A stretch of DNA of 64,000 bases from contig JANXED010000001.1 of assembly GCA_025058175.1 (NCBI GenBank), forward strand, positions 248,001 through 312,000, given 5' to 3'. Positions 57,849-64,000 of this stretch are shown in pieces (within the stretch, counting starts at the first letter, position 1; each line of letters opens with the position of its first letter). This DNA comes from Candidatus Calditenuaceae archaeon (GTDB lineage: Archaea > Thermoproteota > Nitrososphaeria_A > Caldarchaeales > Calditenuaceae). Under the pieces are notes generated by a model, which saw only the letters and a program-made list of their open reading frames with translations, had not been told where the DNA came from and made no database searches. The translations under genes and the position numbers were made by a program.

Positions 57849-59022
57849 GGGCAGGTTCGGGAGGTTCGGCGGCAGGTACGTCCCCGAGACGCTGGTCGAG
57901 GCCCTCGACGAGCTCGAGAGGAGCTACGAGGAGCTGAGGGACGACTCGTCGTTCAGGTCTGAGCTCGAGAGGCTGCTGAGGGACTACGCGGGCAGACCGA
58001 CACCGCTCTACTTCGCCTCGAACCTCACTAAGCTGCTCGGAGGAGCGAAGGTCTACCTGAAGAGGGAGGACCTCCTCCACGGCGGGGCCCACAAGATCAA
58101 CAACGCGCTCGGTCAGGCCCTCCTCGCGAGGAGGATGGGGAAGCGCAGGGTTATCGCTGAAACCGGTGCCGGGCAGCACGGCGTCGCCACAGCGATGGCC
58201 TGCGCGGTCCTCGGCCTGAAGTGCACGGTCTACATGGGCGAGCTGGACGTCGAGAGGCAGTCGGCGAACGTGAAGAGGATGAGGCTTCTCGGGGCCGAGG
58301 TCGTTCCGGTCAGGTCCGGGACTAGGACGCTCAAGGACGCGATCAACGAGGCTATCAGGGACTGGGTCACGAACGTCGAGACCACCTACTACCTCCTCGG
58401 CTCCTGCGTCGGGCCGCACCCGTACCCGACGATCGTGAGGGACTTCCAGTCGGTGATCGGGAGGGAGTGCAGGTGCCAGGCCCTCGAGGCGGAGGGCAGG
58501 CTACCCGACTGGGTGGTCGCATGCGTTGGCGGCGGGAGCAACGCGATCGGGATCTTCCACCCGTTCCTCGAGGACCCGGTCAAGCTGGTCGGCGTTGAAG
58601 CGGGCGGGAGGGGCGAGGGGATCGGCGAGCACGCGGCCTCGCTCTGCAGGGGGACCGAGGGCGTCCTCCACGGGGCCTACACGTATGTCATCCAGGACGA
58701 GGACGGTCAGGTGGGGGAGACATGGAGCGTAGCGCCGGGCCTCGACTACCCGGGCGTCGGGCCGGAGCACGCGTACTTGAAGGAGACGGGGAGGGTGGAG
58801 TACGTCGCGGTCGACGACGCAAGCGCCCTGAGGGCCTACCTGACGCTGGCGAGGACCGAGGGGATACTTCCTGCCCTCGAGCCGGCCCACGCCCTAGCCC
58901 ACGCGATCGAGCTGGCGCCGACGCTCCCGAAGGACGAGGTGGTCGTCGTGAACCTGAGCGGCAGGGGCGACAAGGACCTGGACACGGTCCTGAGGTGGCT
59001 TGAGCTTGAGGGAGCTGGCTGA
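57838..59022 (+). CDS. trpB: Tryptophan synthase beta chain (TrpB1 type)
   Basis: The PLP enzyme that makes tryptophan from indole and serine. The 394-residue protein begins [20 protein letters not shown] and carries the PLP lysine in [14 protein letters not shown] near residue 86, catalytic glutamate in [13 protein letters not shown] near 107, and the phosphate loop [12 protein letters not shown] near 230. The pattern and the adjacent trpA show the TrpB1 form, which works in an alpha2beta2 complex, and not the stand-alone TrpB2. It overlaps both neighbours. Confidence 0.97.
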   Translation: MKVRGRFGRFGGRYVPETLVEALDELERSYEELRDDSSFRSELERLLRDYAGRPTPLYFASNLTKLLGGAKVYLKREDLLHGGAHKINNALGQALLARRMGKRRVIAETGAGQHGVATAMACAVLGLKCTVYMGELDVERQSANVKRMRLLGAEVVPVRSGTRTLKDAINEAIRDWVTNVETTYYLLGSCVGPHPYPTIVRDFQSVIGRECRCQALEAEGRLPDWVVACVGGGSNAIGIFHPFLEDPVKLVGVEAGGRGEGIGEHAASLCRGTEGVLHGAYTYVIQDEDGQVGETWSVAPGLDYPGVGPEHAYLKETGRVEYVAVDDASALRAYLTLARTEGILPALEPAHALAHAIELAPTLPKDEVVVVNLSGRGDKDLDTVLRWLELEGAG

Positions 59023-59803
59023 GGCCTTCGAGGCCGCGAGGTCCGAAAACAGGGCCGCCTTCATCGGTTACCTCACGGGAGGGTATCCCGACGCGGTCCG
59101 GTGCGTAGAGGCGCTCGTCGCGATGGCCGAGGAGGGAGTGGACGTCCTCGAGGTCGGGGTTCCGTTCTCCGACCCGATAGCGGACGGCGCTACGATCCAG
59201 GAGGCGACCGCGGTTGCGCTGAGGAACGGCACCAGTCCATCGGAAGTCCTTGGGATCGTCAGGGAGGTTAGGTCCCGGGTCGGCGTCCCGGTCGTGCTGC
59301 TCGCTTACCTGAACGTCCTGTTGAGGCGAGGGCTCGAGAGGTTCGCGGCGGAGGCCAGGGATTCGGGCGTCTCGGCGGTGATCGTTCCGGACCTGCCTCT
59401 TGAGGAGTCGGAGCCCGTCGCTCGGGCGATGAGGGGCTCCGGGATAGGCGTGGTGCTGCTGGCGTCGCCGACGACGAGCGACGGTAGGCTCGCGAGGATC
59501 CTGGACGCCAGCGACGTCTTCACCTACCTGGTCTCGGTGACCGGGACGACGGGGGAGAGGGCCGAAGTGCCTAGGAGCGCGGTCCAGCTGGTCAGGCGGG
59601 CGAAGTCCCTGAGGCCTTCCACGAGGGTCGCGGTGGGCTTCGGGGTCTCGGCGCCGGAGCACGGCAAGGTCCTCGCGTCGGAGGGAGCCGACGGGGTCGT
59701 CGTGGGGAGCAGGATCGTCTCGCTGATGAAGGAGGGCGGTGTCGGGGCGGTCAGGGAGTTCGCGAGGGGCTTCAGGCGGTCGCTGTTACGAGGCCTCCGC
59801 TAA
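59000..59803 (+). CDS. trpA: Tryptophan synthase alpha chain
   Basis: It cleaves indole-3-glycerol phosphate and channels indole to TrpB. The 267-residue barrel has [13 protein letters not shown] near residue 18, [19 protein letters not shown] near 50 (catalytic glutamate and aspartate), [13 protein letters not shown] near 125, and [16 protein letters not shown] near 210. The start is TTG at 59000 or six bases later. It ends the trp operon; lipA starts 33 bases on with a separate promoter-like element. Confidence 0.95.
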   Translation: MSLRELAEAFEAARSENRAAFIGYLTGGYPDAVRCVEALVAMAEEGVDVLEVGVPFSDPIADGATIQEATAVALRNGTSPSEVLGIVREVRSRVGVPVVLLAYLNVLLRRGLERFAAEARDSGVSAVIVPDLPLEESEPVARAMRGSGIGVVLLASPTTSDGRLARILDASDVFTYLVSVTGTTGERAEVPRSAVQLVRRAKSLRPSTRVAVGFGVSAPEHGKVLASEGADGVVVGSRIVSLMKEGGVGAVREFARGFRRSLLRGLR

Positions 59804-59814
59804 GGCTTATCCGA
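59804..59814 (+). promoter_or_regulatory. TATA-like element of lipA-lipB
   Basis: The sequence ggcttatccga is centred about 29 bases before the lipA ATG. It is weaker than other boxes here, but the spacing fits; read-through from the trp operon is also likely. Confidence 0.35.
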
Positions 59815-59836
59815 GGCCGGCGTCCTCGACTTCCGG

Positions 59837-60715
59837 ATGGAGAGGCCTCCCTGGCTGAAGGTAGTCCTGCCCCACGGCCCTGTCTATGAAAGGGTGAGGG
59901 AGGTCGTCAGGAGGCACGGGCTCCACACGGTCTGTCAGTCCGCGATCTGCCCCAACGTCGGGGAGTGCTGGGGCTCGGGGACCGCCACGTTCATGATCCT
60001 CGGGGACGTCTGCACCAGGGGTTGCAGGTTCTGCGCGGTCACCCACGGCAACCCGAGGGGGTCGGTGGACCTCACGGAGCCCGAGAGGGTCGCGGCCGCG
60101 GTCTCCGAGCTAGGCCTCAGCTACGTCGTCATCACCTCGGTCTGCAGGGACGACCTCCCCGATGGGGGAGCGTCGGTCTTCGCGGAGACCGTGAGGGCGG
60201 TCAAGCGGAGGAACCCCGGCTCCCTGGTCGAGGTCCTGATTCCTGACTTCGAGGGCGAGAGGCGCGCGATCGAGGAGGTGGTGAGGGCGGGGCCGGACGT
60301 CGTCGGTCACAACGTCGAGACCGTGAGGAGGCTCACGCCGGTGGTCAGGGACAGGAGGGCCTCCTACGAGAGGTCGCTCGCGGTCCTCAGGACGGTCAAG
60401 GAGGTCGACCCGAGGATGATCACGAAGTCCTCGATGATGCTGGGGCTCGGCGAGACCGACGAGGAGGTCGTCGAGACGCTGAGGGACCTGAGGGCCGTTG
60501 GCGTCGACGTCGTGACGTTGGGTCAGTACCTGAGGCCGCTCGACTCGCCGCTTTACCTCCCGGTCGTCGAGTACGTGAGGCCCGAGAGGTTCAGAACGCT
60601 TGAGGAGGTCGCCTACCGGATGGGCTTCCTCTACGTCGCCTCCGGGCCGCTCGTGAGGAGCTCCTACAGGGCCGCCGAGGCCTTCGTCGCGTCCCTGGTG
60701 AGGGGCGTTGCGTGA
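59837..60715 (+). CDS. lipA: Lipoyl synthase
   Basis: A radical SAM enzyme that inserts two sulfur atoms into octanoyl groups. The 292-residue protein has both clusters: CQSAICPNVGECW near residue 34 (auxiliary cluster CX4CX5C) and CTRGCRFCAVTHG near 57 (CX3CX2C radical SAM cluster), VVITSVCRDDLPDGGASVF near 95 and SSMMLGLGETDEEV near 197. The RSSY motif at the C-terminus, which gives a ligand to the auxiliary cluster, is seen as VRSSYRAAEAF. lipB follows, overlapping by eight bases, so both steps of de novo lipoylation are made together. Confidence 0.95.
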   Translation: MERPPWLKVVLPHGPVYERVREVVRRHGLHTVCQSAICPNVGECWGSGTATFMILGDVCTRGCRFCAVTHGNPRGSVDLTEPERVAAAVSELGLSYVVITSVCRDDLPDGGASVFAETVRAVKRRNPGSLVEVLIPDFEGERRAIEEVVRAGPDVVGHNVETVRRLTPVVRDRRASYERSLAVLRTVKEVDPRMITKSSMMLGLGETDEEVVETLRDLRAVGVDVVTLGQYLRPLDSPLYLPVVEYVRPERFRTLEEVAYRMGFLYVASGPLVRSSYRAAEAFVASLVRGVA

Positions 60716-61460
60716 GGCCAAGAGACTGCTCTTCTTCTGCGATCTCGGGAGGACCTCATATGACGACTGCCACCGTCTGATGCTGGGGCTGGTAGGCCTC
60801 AGGGCGAGGGGGTGCGTCGGGGACGTCGTACTCATCACCGAGCACGAGCACGTCTACACGCTCGGGAGGCACGCGAGGCCCGACCAGGTCTTTAACGACG
60901 CCGTTCCGGTGAGGACCGTCGAGAGGGCCGGAGGTCCCACCTACCACGGTCCAGGTCAGCTCGTCGCTTACCCGGTGATCAGGCTCGCGGACTGGGGGCT
61001 GGGACCCGCGGACCTCGTCAGGGCCCTAGAGGCCTCGGTGGTCTCGGTGCTCGGGGAGCTGGGGATCCGGTCGGAGCCCGGGAGCCCGTCGGGGAGGCCG
61101 GGCGTCTGGGTCGACGGCAGGAAGATCGCGTCTATTGGGATGGCGGTAAGGGACGGCGTCAGCTTCCACGGCGTCGCGCTCAACGTCTCAGCCGACCTCT
61201 CGATGTTCCGCGGGATCTCCCCCTGTGGTATGTCGCCTGACGTGATGACCTCGGTCGAGCGCGAGCTCGGCAAGCGCGTCGGCCTGGAGGCCGTCAAGCC
61301 GCTCTTCGTGAGGGAGTTCTCGGCGCTACTCGGCGCTGAACCCCTCGCGGCCCAGAGGAGGGAGCTCGAGTCCGGTGCGGTCTGGACGCTCCTCGCAGTA
61401 AGCCGGTCCCACGAGGGTCCGAGGCGCGTTCCGGCCCTGGACGATCGTCGTGAGAGGTAA
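60708..61460 (+). CDS. lipB: Octanoyl-(acyl carrier protein):protein octanoyltransferase
   Basis: It transfers the octanoyl chain to the lipoyl domain lysine that LipA will sulfurate. The 250-residue protein has YTLGRHARPDQV near residue 46, RAGGPTYHGPGQLVAYPVI near 68 (RGG-like and HGPGQ motifs), the lysine in GRKIASIGMAVRDG near 137 and the catalytic cysteine in ISPCGMSPDVMTS near 170. It starts at TTG 60708 within the end of lipA; no GTG or ATG is in frame nearby. Lipoate-using enzymes (2-oxoacid dehydrogenases, glycine cleavage H) are not in the window. Confidence 0.92.
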   Translation: MREAKRLLFFCDLGRTSYDDCHRLMLGLVGLRARGCVGDVVLITEHEHVYTLGRHARPDQVFNDAVPVRTVERAGGPTYHGPGQLVAYPVIRLADWGLGPADLVRALEASVVSVLGELGIRSEPGSPSGRPGVWVDGRKIASIGMAVRDGVSFHGVALNVSADLSMFRGISPCGMSPDVMTSVERELGKRVGLEAVKPLFVREFSALLGAEPLAAQRRELESGAVWTLLAVSRSHEGPRRVPALDDRRER

Positions 61461-61497
61461 TACTTTGATATTTTGAGTGTCAGCGGTGAGCCAAACC

Positions 61498-61507
61498 GAA
61501 TTATATT
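61498..61507 (+). promoter_or_regulatory. TATA box of the RNA gene candidate
   Basis: The sequence gaattatatt, preceded by a purine-rich run, is centred 27 bases upstream of the start of a strongly foldable GC-rich stretch. It lies between two convergent genes and so cannot serve either of them. Confidence 0.6.
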
Positions 61508-61529
61508 GGACACTTCAATAAGAATAGTT

Positions 61530-61710
61530 GGGCGGGCCGGGAGAGGTGGTGCCCAGTTCGTGGGGGAAGCCTCGCGGGCTGGGTGCCTCGCTCGGCCCCG
61601 GAGGCCCGAAAGGGCTGCTGCGACCGGGCGGGGCACGGGGACGCTCTGCCCACCGGCGGCGACCGGGAAGGTGGGCGTGAGGACCTGCCCCACCGAAAGC
61701 CCGCCCGTCG
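61530..61710 (+). ncRNA. Unidentified structured RNA candidate of about 180 nt
   Basis: Between lipB and the convergent molybdenum hydroxylase gene is a GC-rich stretch that folds well by eye. GGGCGGGC at 61530-61537 pairs fully with GCCCGCCC at 61699-61706 and closes the structure. Inside are GGTGG/CCACC (61545/61690), GCCCAG/CTGGGT (61551/61579), a seven-pair hairpin with GAAG loop (61559-61576), GCCTCGC/GCGGGGC (61585/61628), a GAAA-capped hairpin near 61603-61616, and a seven-pair stem GCCCACC/GGTGGGC (61648/61670). A TATA box lies 27 bases upstream and a T-rich run follows. I see neither the conserved RNase P sequences nor SRP helix 8 motifs, so I give no identity. No plausible protein is encoded. 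Confidence 0.55.
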
Positions 61711-61721
61711 TTTCTCCTTGA

Positions 61722-64000
61722 TCAGAGTGTAACGCCCTTTGATCTCATCAGGGACCAGATGTAATCCGGTGTGACGGGCATTCTCTCGATCGCAATGTTT
61801 AGGTGGGAGAGGGCGTCCTCGACCGCGTTCACGACGGCCTGCGCGAACCCGATGGTCGCTGCCTCGCCCACGCCCTTCGCGCCCAGCGGGTTCGGTGCGG
61901 GCGTGACGGTCCTCTCCAGGACGAACTCCGGGACCTCGCACGCGGTCGGAACGAGGTAGTCGGCGAGGCTCTCGGTGAGGAGGTTGCCCTCGGGGCCGTA
62001 GCGGACCTCCTCGAGGAGCGCTTGACCTAGGGCCTGGACCGCGCCCCCGACGACCTGGCCCTCGACGAGCATCGGGTTGACGACGTTGCCCGCGTCGTCG
62101 ACGAGCACCGCCCTCTTCACGTCCACCCGACCGGTCTCGGGATCGACTTCCACGACCGCGACGTGGGCCCCGAACGGGTACGTCAGCTTGGGGACGTGGT
62201 GAGCGTAGGCCTCGAGTCCCACCTCCTCTCCGTCCGGCAGCTCCGACTCGTCGTAGGCGGCCTTCGCGACCTCCTCGAAGCCCACCGACCTCTCCGGGAC
62301 CCCCTTCACGCTGAACCGGCCCCCGATGAGCTCCACGTCCTCCGGCCTCGCCTCGAGGAGGTGGGCGGCGATCCTCCGCATCTTCTCCGCTACCCGCTCG
62401 CACGCCGAGAGTATCGCTGATCCTCCCGAGACCAGGGTCCAGCTGCCCGCGGTCCCGCCCCCGTACGGCGCGCTCTGGGTGTCGCCGAAGGACAGGCTCA
62501 CGTCCTCGATCCCGATCCCGAAGTAGTCGGCCACGAGCTGCGCGAAGGCGGTCAGGTCACCTTGGCCGTGCGGCGAGGTGCTGGTGAAGACGGTCACCTT
62601 CCCGTCGGGCTCGACCCTGACCTTCGCGGACTGCGAGGCAAAGTTGCAGACCTCGACGTAGGTCGAGATCCCAATCCCGATCAGCCTCCCCTCCTGCCTC
62701 GCCCACCTCTGCTCCTCCCTCCACTTCAGGTAATCGACGAGCTCCAGCGCCCTCCGTAGGGCCTTTTCGTAGTCGCCGCTGTCGTACTCGTGTCCTCCTA
62801 CCGTCTTGTAGGGGAACTCGTCCCTCCGGATGAAGTTCCTGAGCCTCAGCTCCGCGGGATCGATCCCGAGCTCCCTCGCGAGCCTCTCGACGCTCCTCTC
62901 GATCAGGAACGAAGCCTCCGGCCTTCCAGCCCCCCTGTAGGGCGCGGTCGGGACCTTGTTGGTGAAGGCCCCGACGACCTTTCCCTCGAAGCCGGTGAGC
63001 TTGTAGACGCCTGGCACCATCCCGAGCATCCCGGTGTAGACCGACTGGGTAAGGTGGTAGAAGTAGGCGCCGACGTCGCCGATCGCCTCAACCCTCACGC
63101 CCAGAAGCCTGCCGTCCGACTTCGCGGCCAGCTCAACCCTCGCGATCAGGCCCCTCCCGTGCGTCGTCGAGGAGAGGTTCTCGCGCCTCGTCTCGACCCA
63201 CTTCACCGGCCTGCCGAGCGCGACCGACGCCGCGGGGACCGCTACGTCCTCGGGGTAGTGGGGGATCTTCGACCCGAACGCGCCCCCGACGTCCGTGACC
63301 ACGACCCTCACCCTGTTCTGCGGTATGCCGAGGGCCTCTGACGTCCACTCCCTCAGGGAGTGCGGGAACTGGTGCGACGCGTGAACCTCCAACTGGCCCG
63401 TCGAGGGGTCGTAGCTCGCGAGTATACCCCTGGGCTCGATCGGCGTCGCCGCGACCCTCTGGACGGTGTGTCTGTATCTCACCACTCTGTCCGCGGACCT
63501 GAAGGCCCCGTCCGGGTCGCCGCCGACCCTGGTATAAGTGAAGGCGACGTTGTCCCCGAACTCCTCGTGGACCAACGGCGATCCGGGCCTGAGGGCCTCT
63601 TCGGGGTCCACGACGGCCTGCAGGGGCTCGTAACCGACTTCGACGAGGGCCACTGCGTCGTAGGCCGCGTACCTGTCCTCGGCGACTACCATCGCGACCG
63701 GTTCGCCCACGTACCTGACCTTCCTCTCCGCGAGCGGTTTGACCGGCGGCACCTTAGAGTACTTGGGGTTCGCGTTCACGGCCAGCGGTCCGACCCTCGG
63801 GTTCAGGTCTGCGCCAGTGAAGACCGCGACTACCCCCTGGGCCTTCACGGCCCTGCTGACGTCGATCGACCTGATGACCGCGTGCGGGTACGCGCTCCTC
63901 ACGAAGGCCGCGTGTAGGGTCCTGGGGAGCCAGAGGTCGTCGATGAAGCTGCCTCTGCCGATCAGGAGCTTCCGGTCCTCGATCCTAGGGACGGGCTTCC
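61722..64000 (-). CDS. Molybdenum hydroxylase large subunit, CoxL form II/xanthine dehydrogenase type (5' end outside window)
   Basis: The gene enters from the right edge and its start is outside the window; about 759 residues are seen. The family of aldehyde oxidase, xanthine dehydrogenase and aerobic CO dehydrogenase binds the molybdenum cofactor. Visible segments: RGSFIDDLWLPRTLHAAFVR near the visible start, GGAFGSK in DVGGAFGSKIPHYPED, APYRGAGRPEASF, which is the AYRGAGR form II signature and not the VAYRCSFR of true CO dehydrogenases, GGGTAGSWTL, and the C-terminal GAKGVGEAATIGFAQAV with the catalytic glutamate. Small Fe-S and FAD subunits are not seen here. The substrate is unknown, probably an aldehyde or heterocycle. 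Confidence 0.92.
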   Translation of the reverse strand, partial: KPVPRIEDRKLLIGRGSFIDDLWLPRTLHAAFVRSAYPHAVIRSIDVSRAVKAQGVVAVFTGADLNPRVGPLAVNANPKYSKVPPVKPLAERKVRYVGEPVAMVVAEDRYAAYDAVALVEVGYEPLQAVVDPEEALRPGSPLVHEEFGDNVAFTYTRVGGDPDGAFRSADRVVRYRHTVQRVAATPIEPRGILASYDPSTGQLEVHASHQFPHSLREWTSEALGIPQNRVRVVVTDVGGAFGSKIPHYPEDVAVPAASVALGRPVKWVETRRENLSSTTHGRGLIARVELAAKSDGRLLGVRVEAIGDVGAYFYHLTQSVYTGMLGMVPGVYKLTGFEGKVVGAFTNKVPTAPYRGAGRPEASFLIERSVERLARELGIDPAELRLRNFIRRDEFPYKTVGGHEYDSGDYEKALRRALELVDYLKWREEQRWARQEGRLIGIGISTYVEVCNFASQSAKVRVEPDGKVTVFTSTSPHGQGDLTAFAQLVADYFGIGIEDVSLSFGDTQSAPYGGGTAGSWTLVSGGSAILSACERVAEKMRRIAAHLLEARPEDVELIGGRFSVKGVPERSVGFEEVAKAAYDESELPDGEEVGLEAYAHHVPKLTYPFGAHVAVVEVDPETGRVDVKRAVLVDDAGNVVNPMLVEGQVVGGAVQALGQALLEEVRYGPEGNLLTESLADYLVPTACEVPEFVLERTVTPAPNPLGAKGVGEAATIGFAQAVVNAVEDALSHLNIAIERMPVTPDYIWSLMRSKGVTL

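Noticed and set aside
61530-61710. RNase P RNA or SRP RNA as the identity of the structured stretch
   Set aside because: I could not find the conserved RNase P sequence around GAGGAAAGTCC nor the SRP helix 8 GGAAG-GGAGCA pattern on either strand, and the length is short for SRP RNA. A computed search is needed to be sure.
61473-61721. 82-codon plus-strand frame in the lipB-hydroxylase gap
   Set aside because: It has no domain and overlaps the strongly paired RNA candidate; its apparent coding is a by-product of high GC.
1-64000. CRISPR arrays, intact insertion sequences, prophage or integrase genes
   Set aside because: I saw no regularly spaced repeats, no transposase motifs and no terminal inverted repeats. 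The AT-rich island has no visible attachment sites or mobility genes.

Overview
The window is a 64 kb piece of a GC-rich archaeal chromosome, most likely from a thermophilic member of Thermoproteota (or a deep relative such as the Caldarchaeales or Korarchaeia; I cannot fix the lineage). The archaeal evidence is a group II chaperonin, archaeal-type S4, S6e, S19 and S24e, Dph5, Hjc, Cgi121 of KEOPS, PAC2, DUF99, archaeal FAD synthetase, pantoate kinase with phosphopantothenate synthetase, an archaeal LeuRS, a tRNA gene with an intron in the anticodon loop, and TATA boxes about 25-30 bases before start codons. Genes are dense, often overlap by 1-40 bases, and GTG and TTG starts are common.

Layout. 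1-5.5 kb: the end of an acetyl-CoA synthetase, a GlmU-like protein, S19 and the thermosome. 5.5-6.3 kb: a decayed iron-sulfur/NrfD-type oxidoreductase locus. 6.3-13.1 kb: an AT-richer liv-type ABC transporter operon with an embedded acyl-CoA ligase, which looks acquired. 13.6-24.8 kb: a flavin/F420-type oxidoreductase, tRNA-Val, HtpX, a DtxR-like regulator with an AN1-zinc-finger site-2 protease, tRNA-Ser with intron, TrpRS, a SerK-like protein, SDR, ProRS, DUF99, a sugar nucleotidyltransferase and a DMT transporter. 24.8-34 kb: a CoA-disulfide-reductase-like flavoprotein, Dph5 fused to a DUF357-like domain, FAD synthetase, S6e, S24e, Sua5, UspA, an MFS carrier, a methyltransferase, a cation exchanger, Hjc and S4. 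34-44 kb: a PaREP1/HEPN-like pair, Lhr helicase, two small membrane proteins, acyl-CoA dehydrogenase, LeuRS and ThiL. 44-48.4 kb: three archaeal CoA-synthesis genes with a coupled metallo-beta-lactamase-fold gene, a 47-residue helical protein and a nickel/cobalt transporter. 48.5-53.3 kb: a winged-helix protein with a DUF1648-like partner, PAC2, a ring-cleaving dioxygenase-like protein, Cgi121 and a solitary complex I subunit D. 53.4-61.5 kb: a complete, tightly overlapping trpEGDCFBA operon followed by lipA-lipB. 61.5-64 kb: an unidentified structured RNA gene candidate and the 3' part of a molybdenum hydroxylase large-subunit gene that leaves the window.

Together the genes describe an organism that makes its own tryptophan, CoA, FAD, thiamine diphosphate and lipoate, activates acetate and longer acids to CoA thioesters, oxidises acyl-CoAs, and uses complex I. 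There are no rRNA genes, CRISPR arrays or intact insertion sequences. The points most worth following up are the RNA candidate at 61530-61710, the pseudogene at 5531-6117, the acquired liv island, the AN1-S2P/DtxR pair, and the metallo-hydrolase coupled to CoA synthesis.
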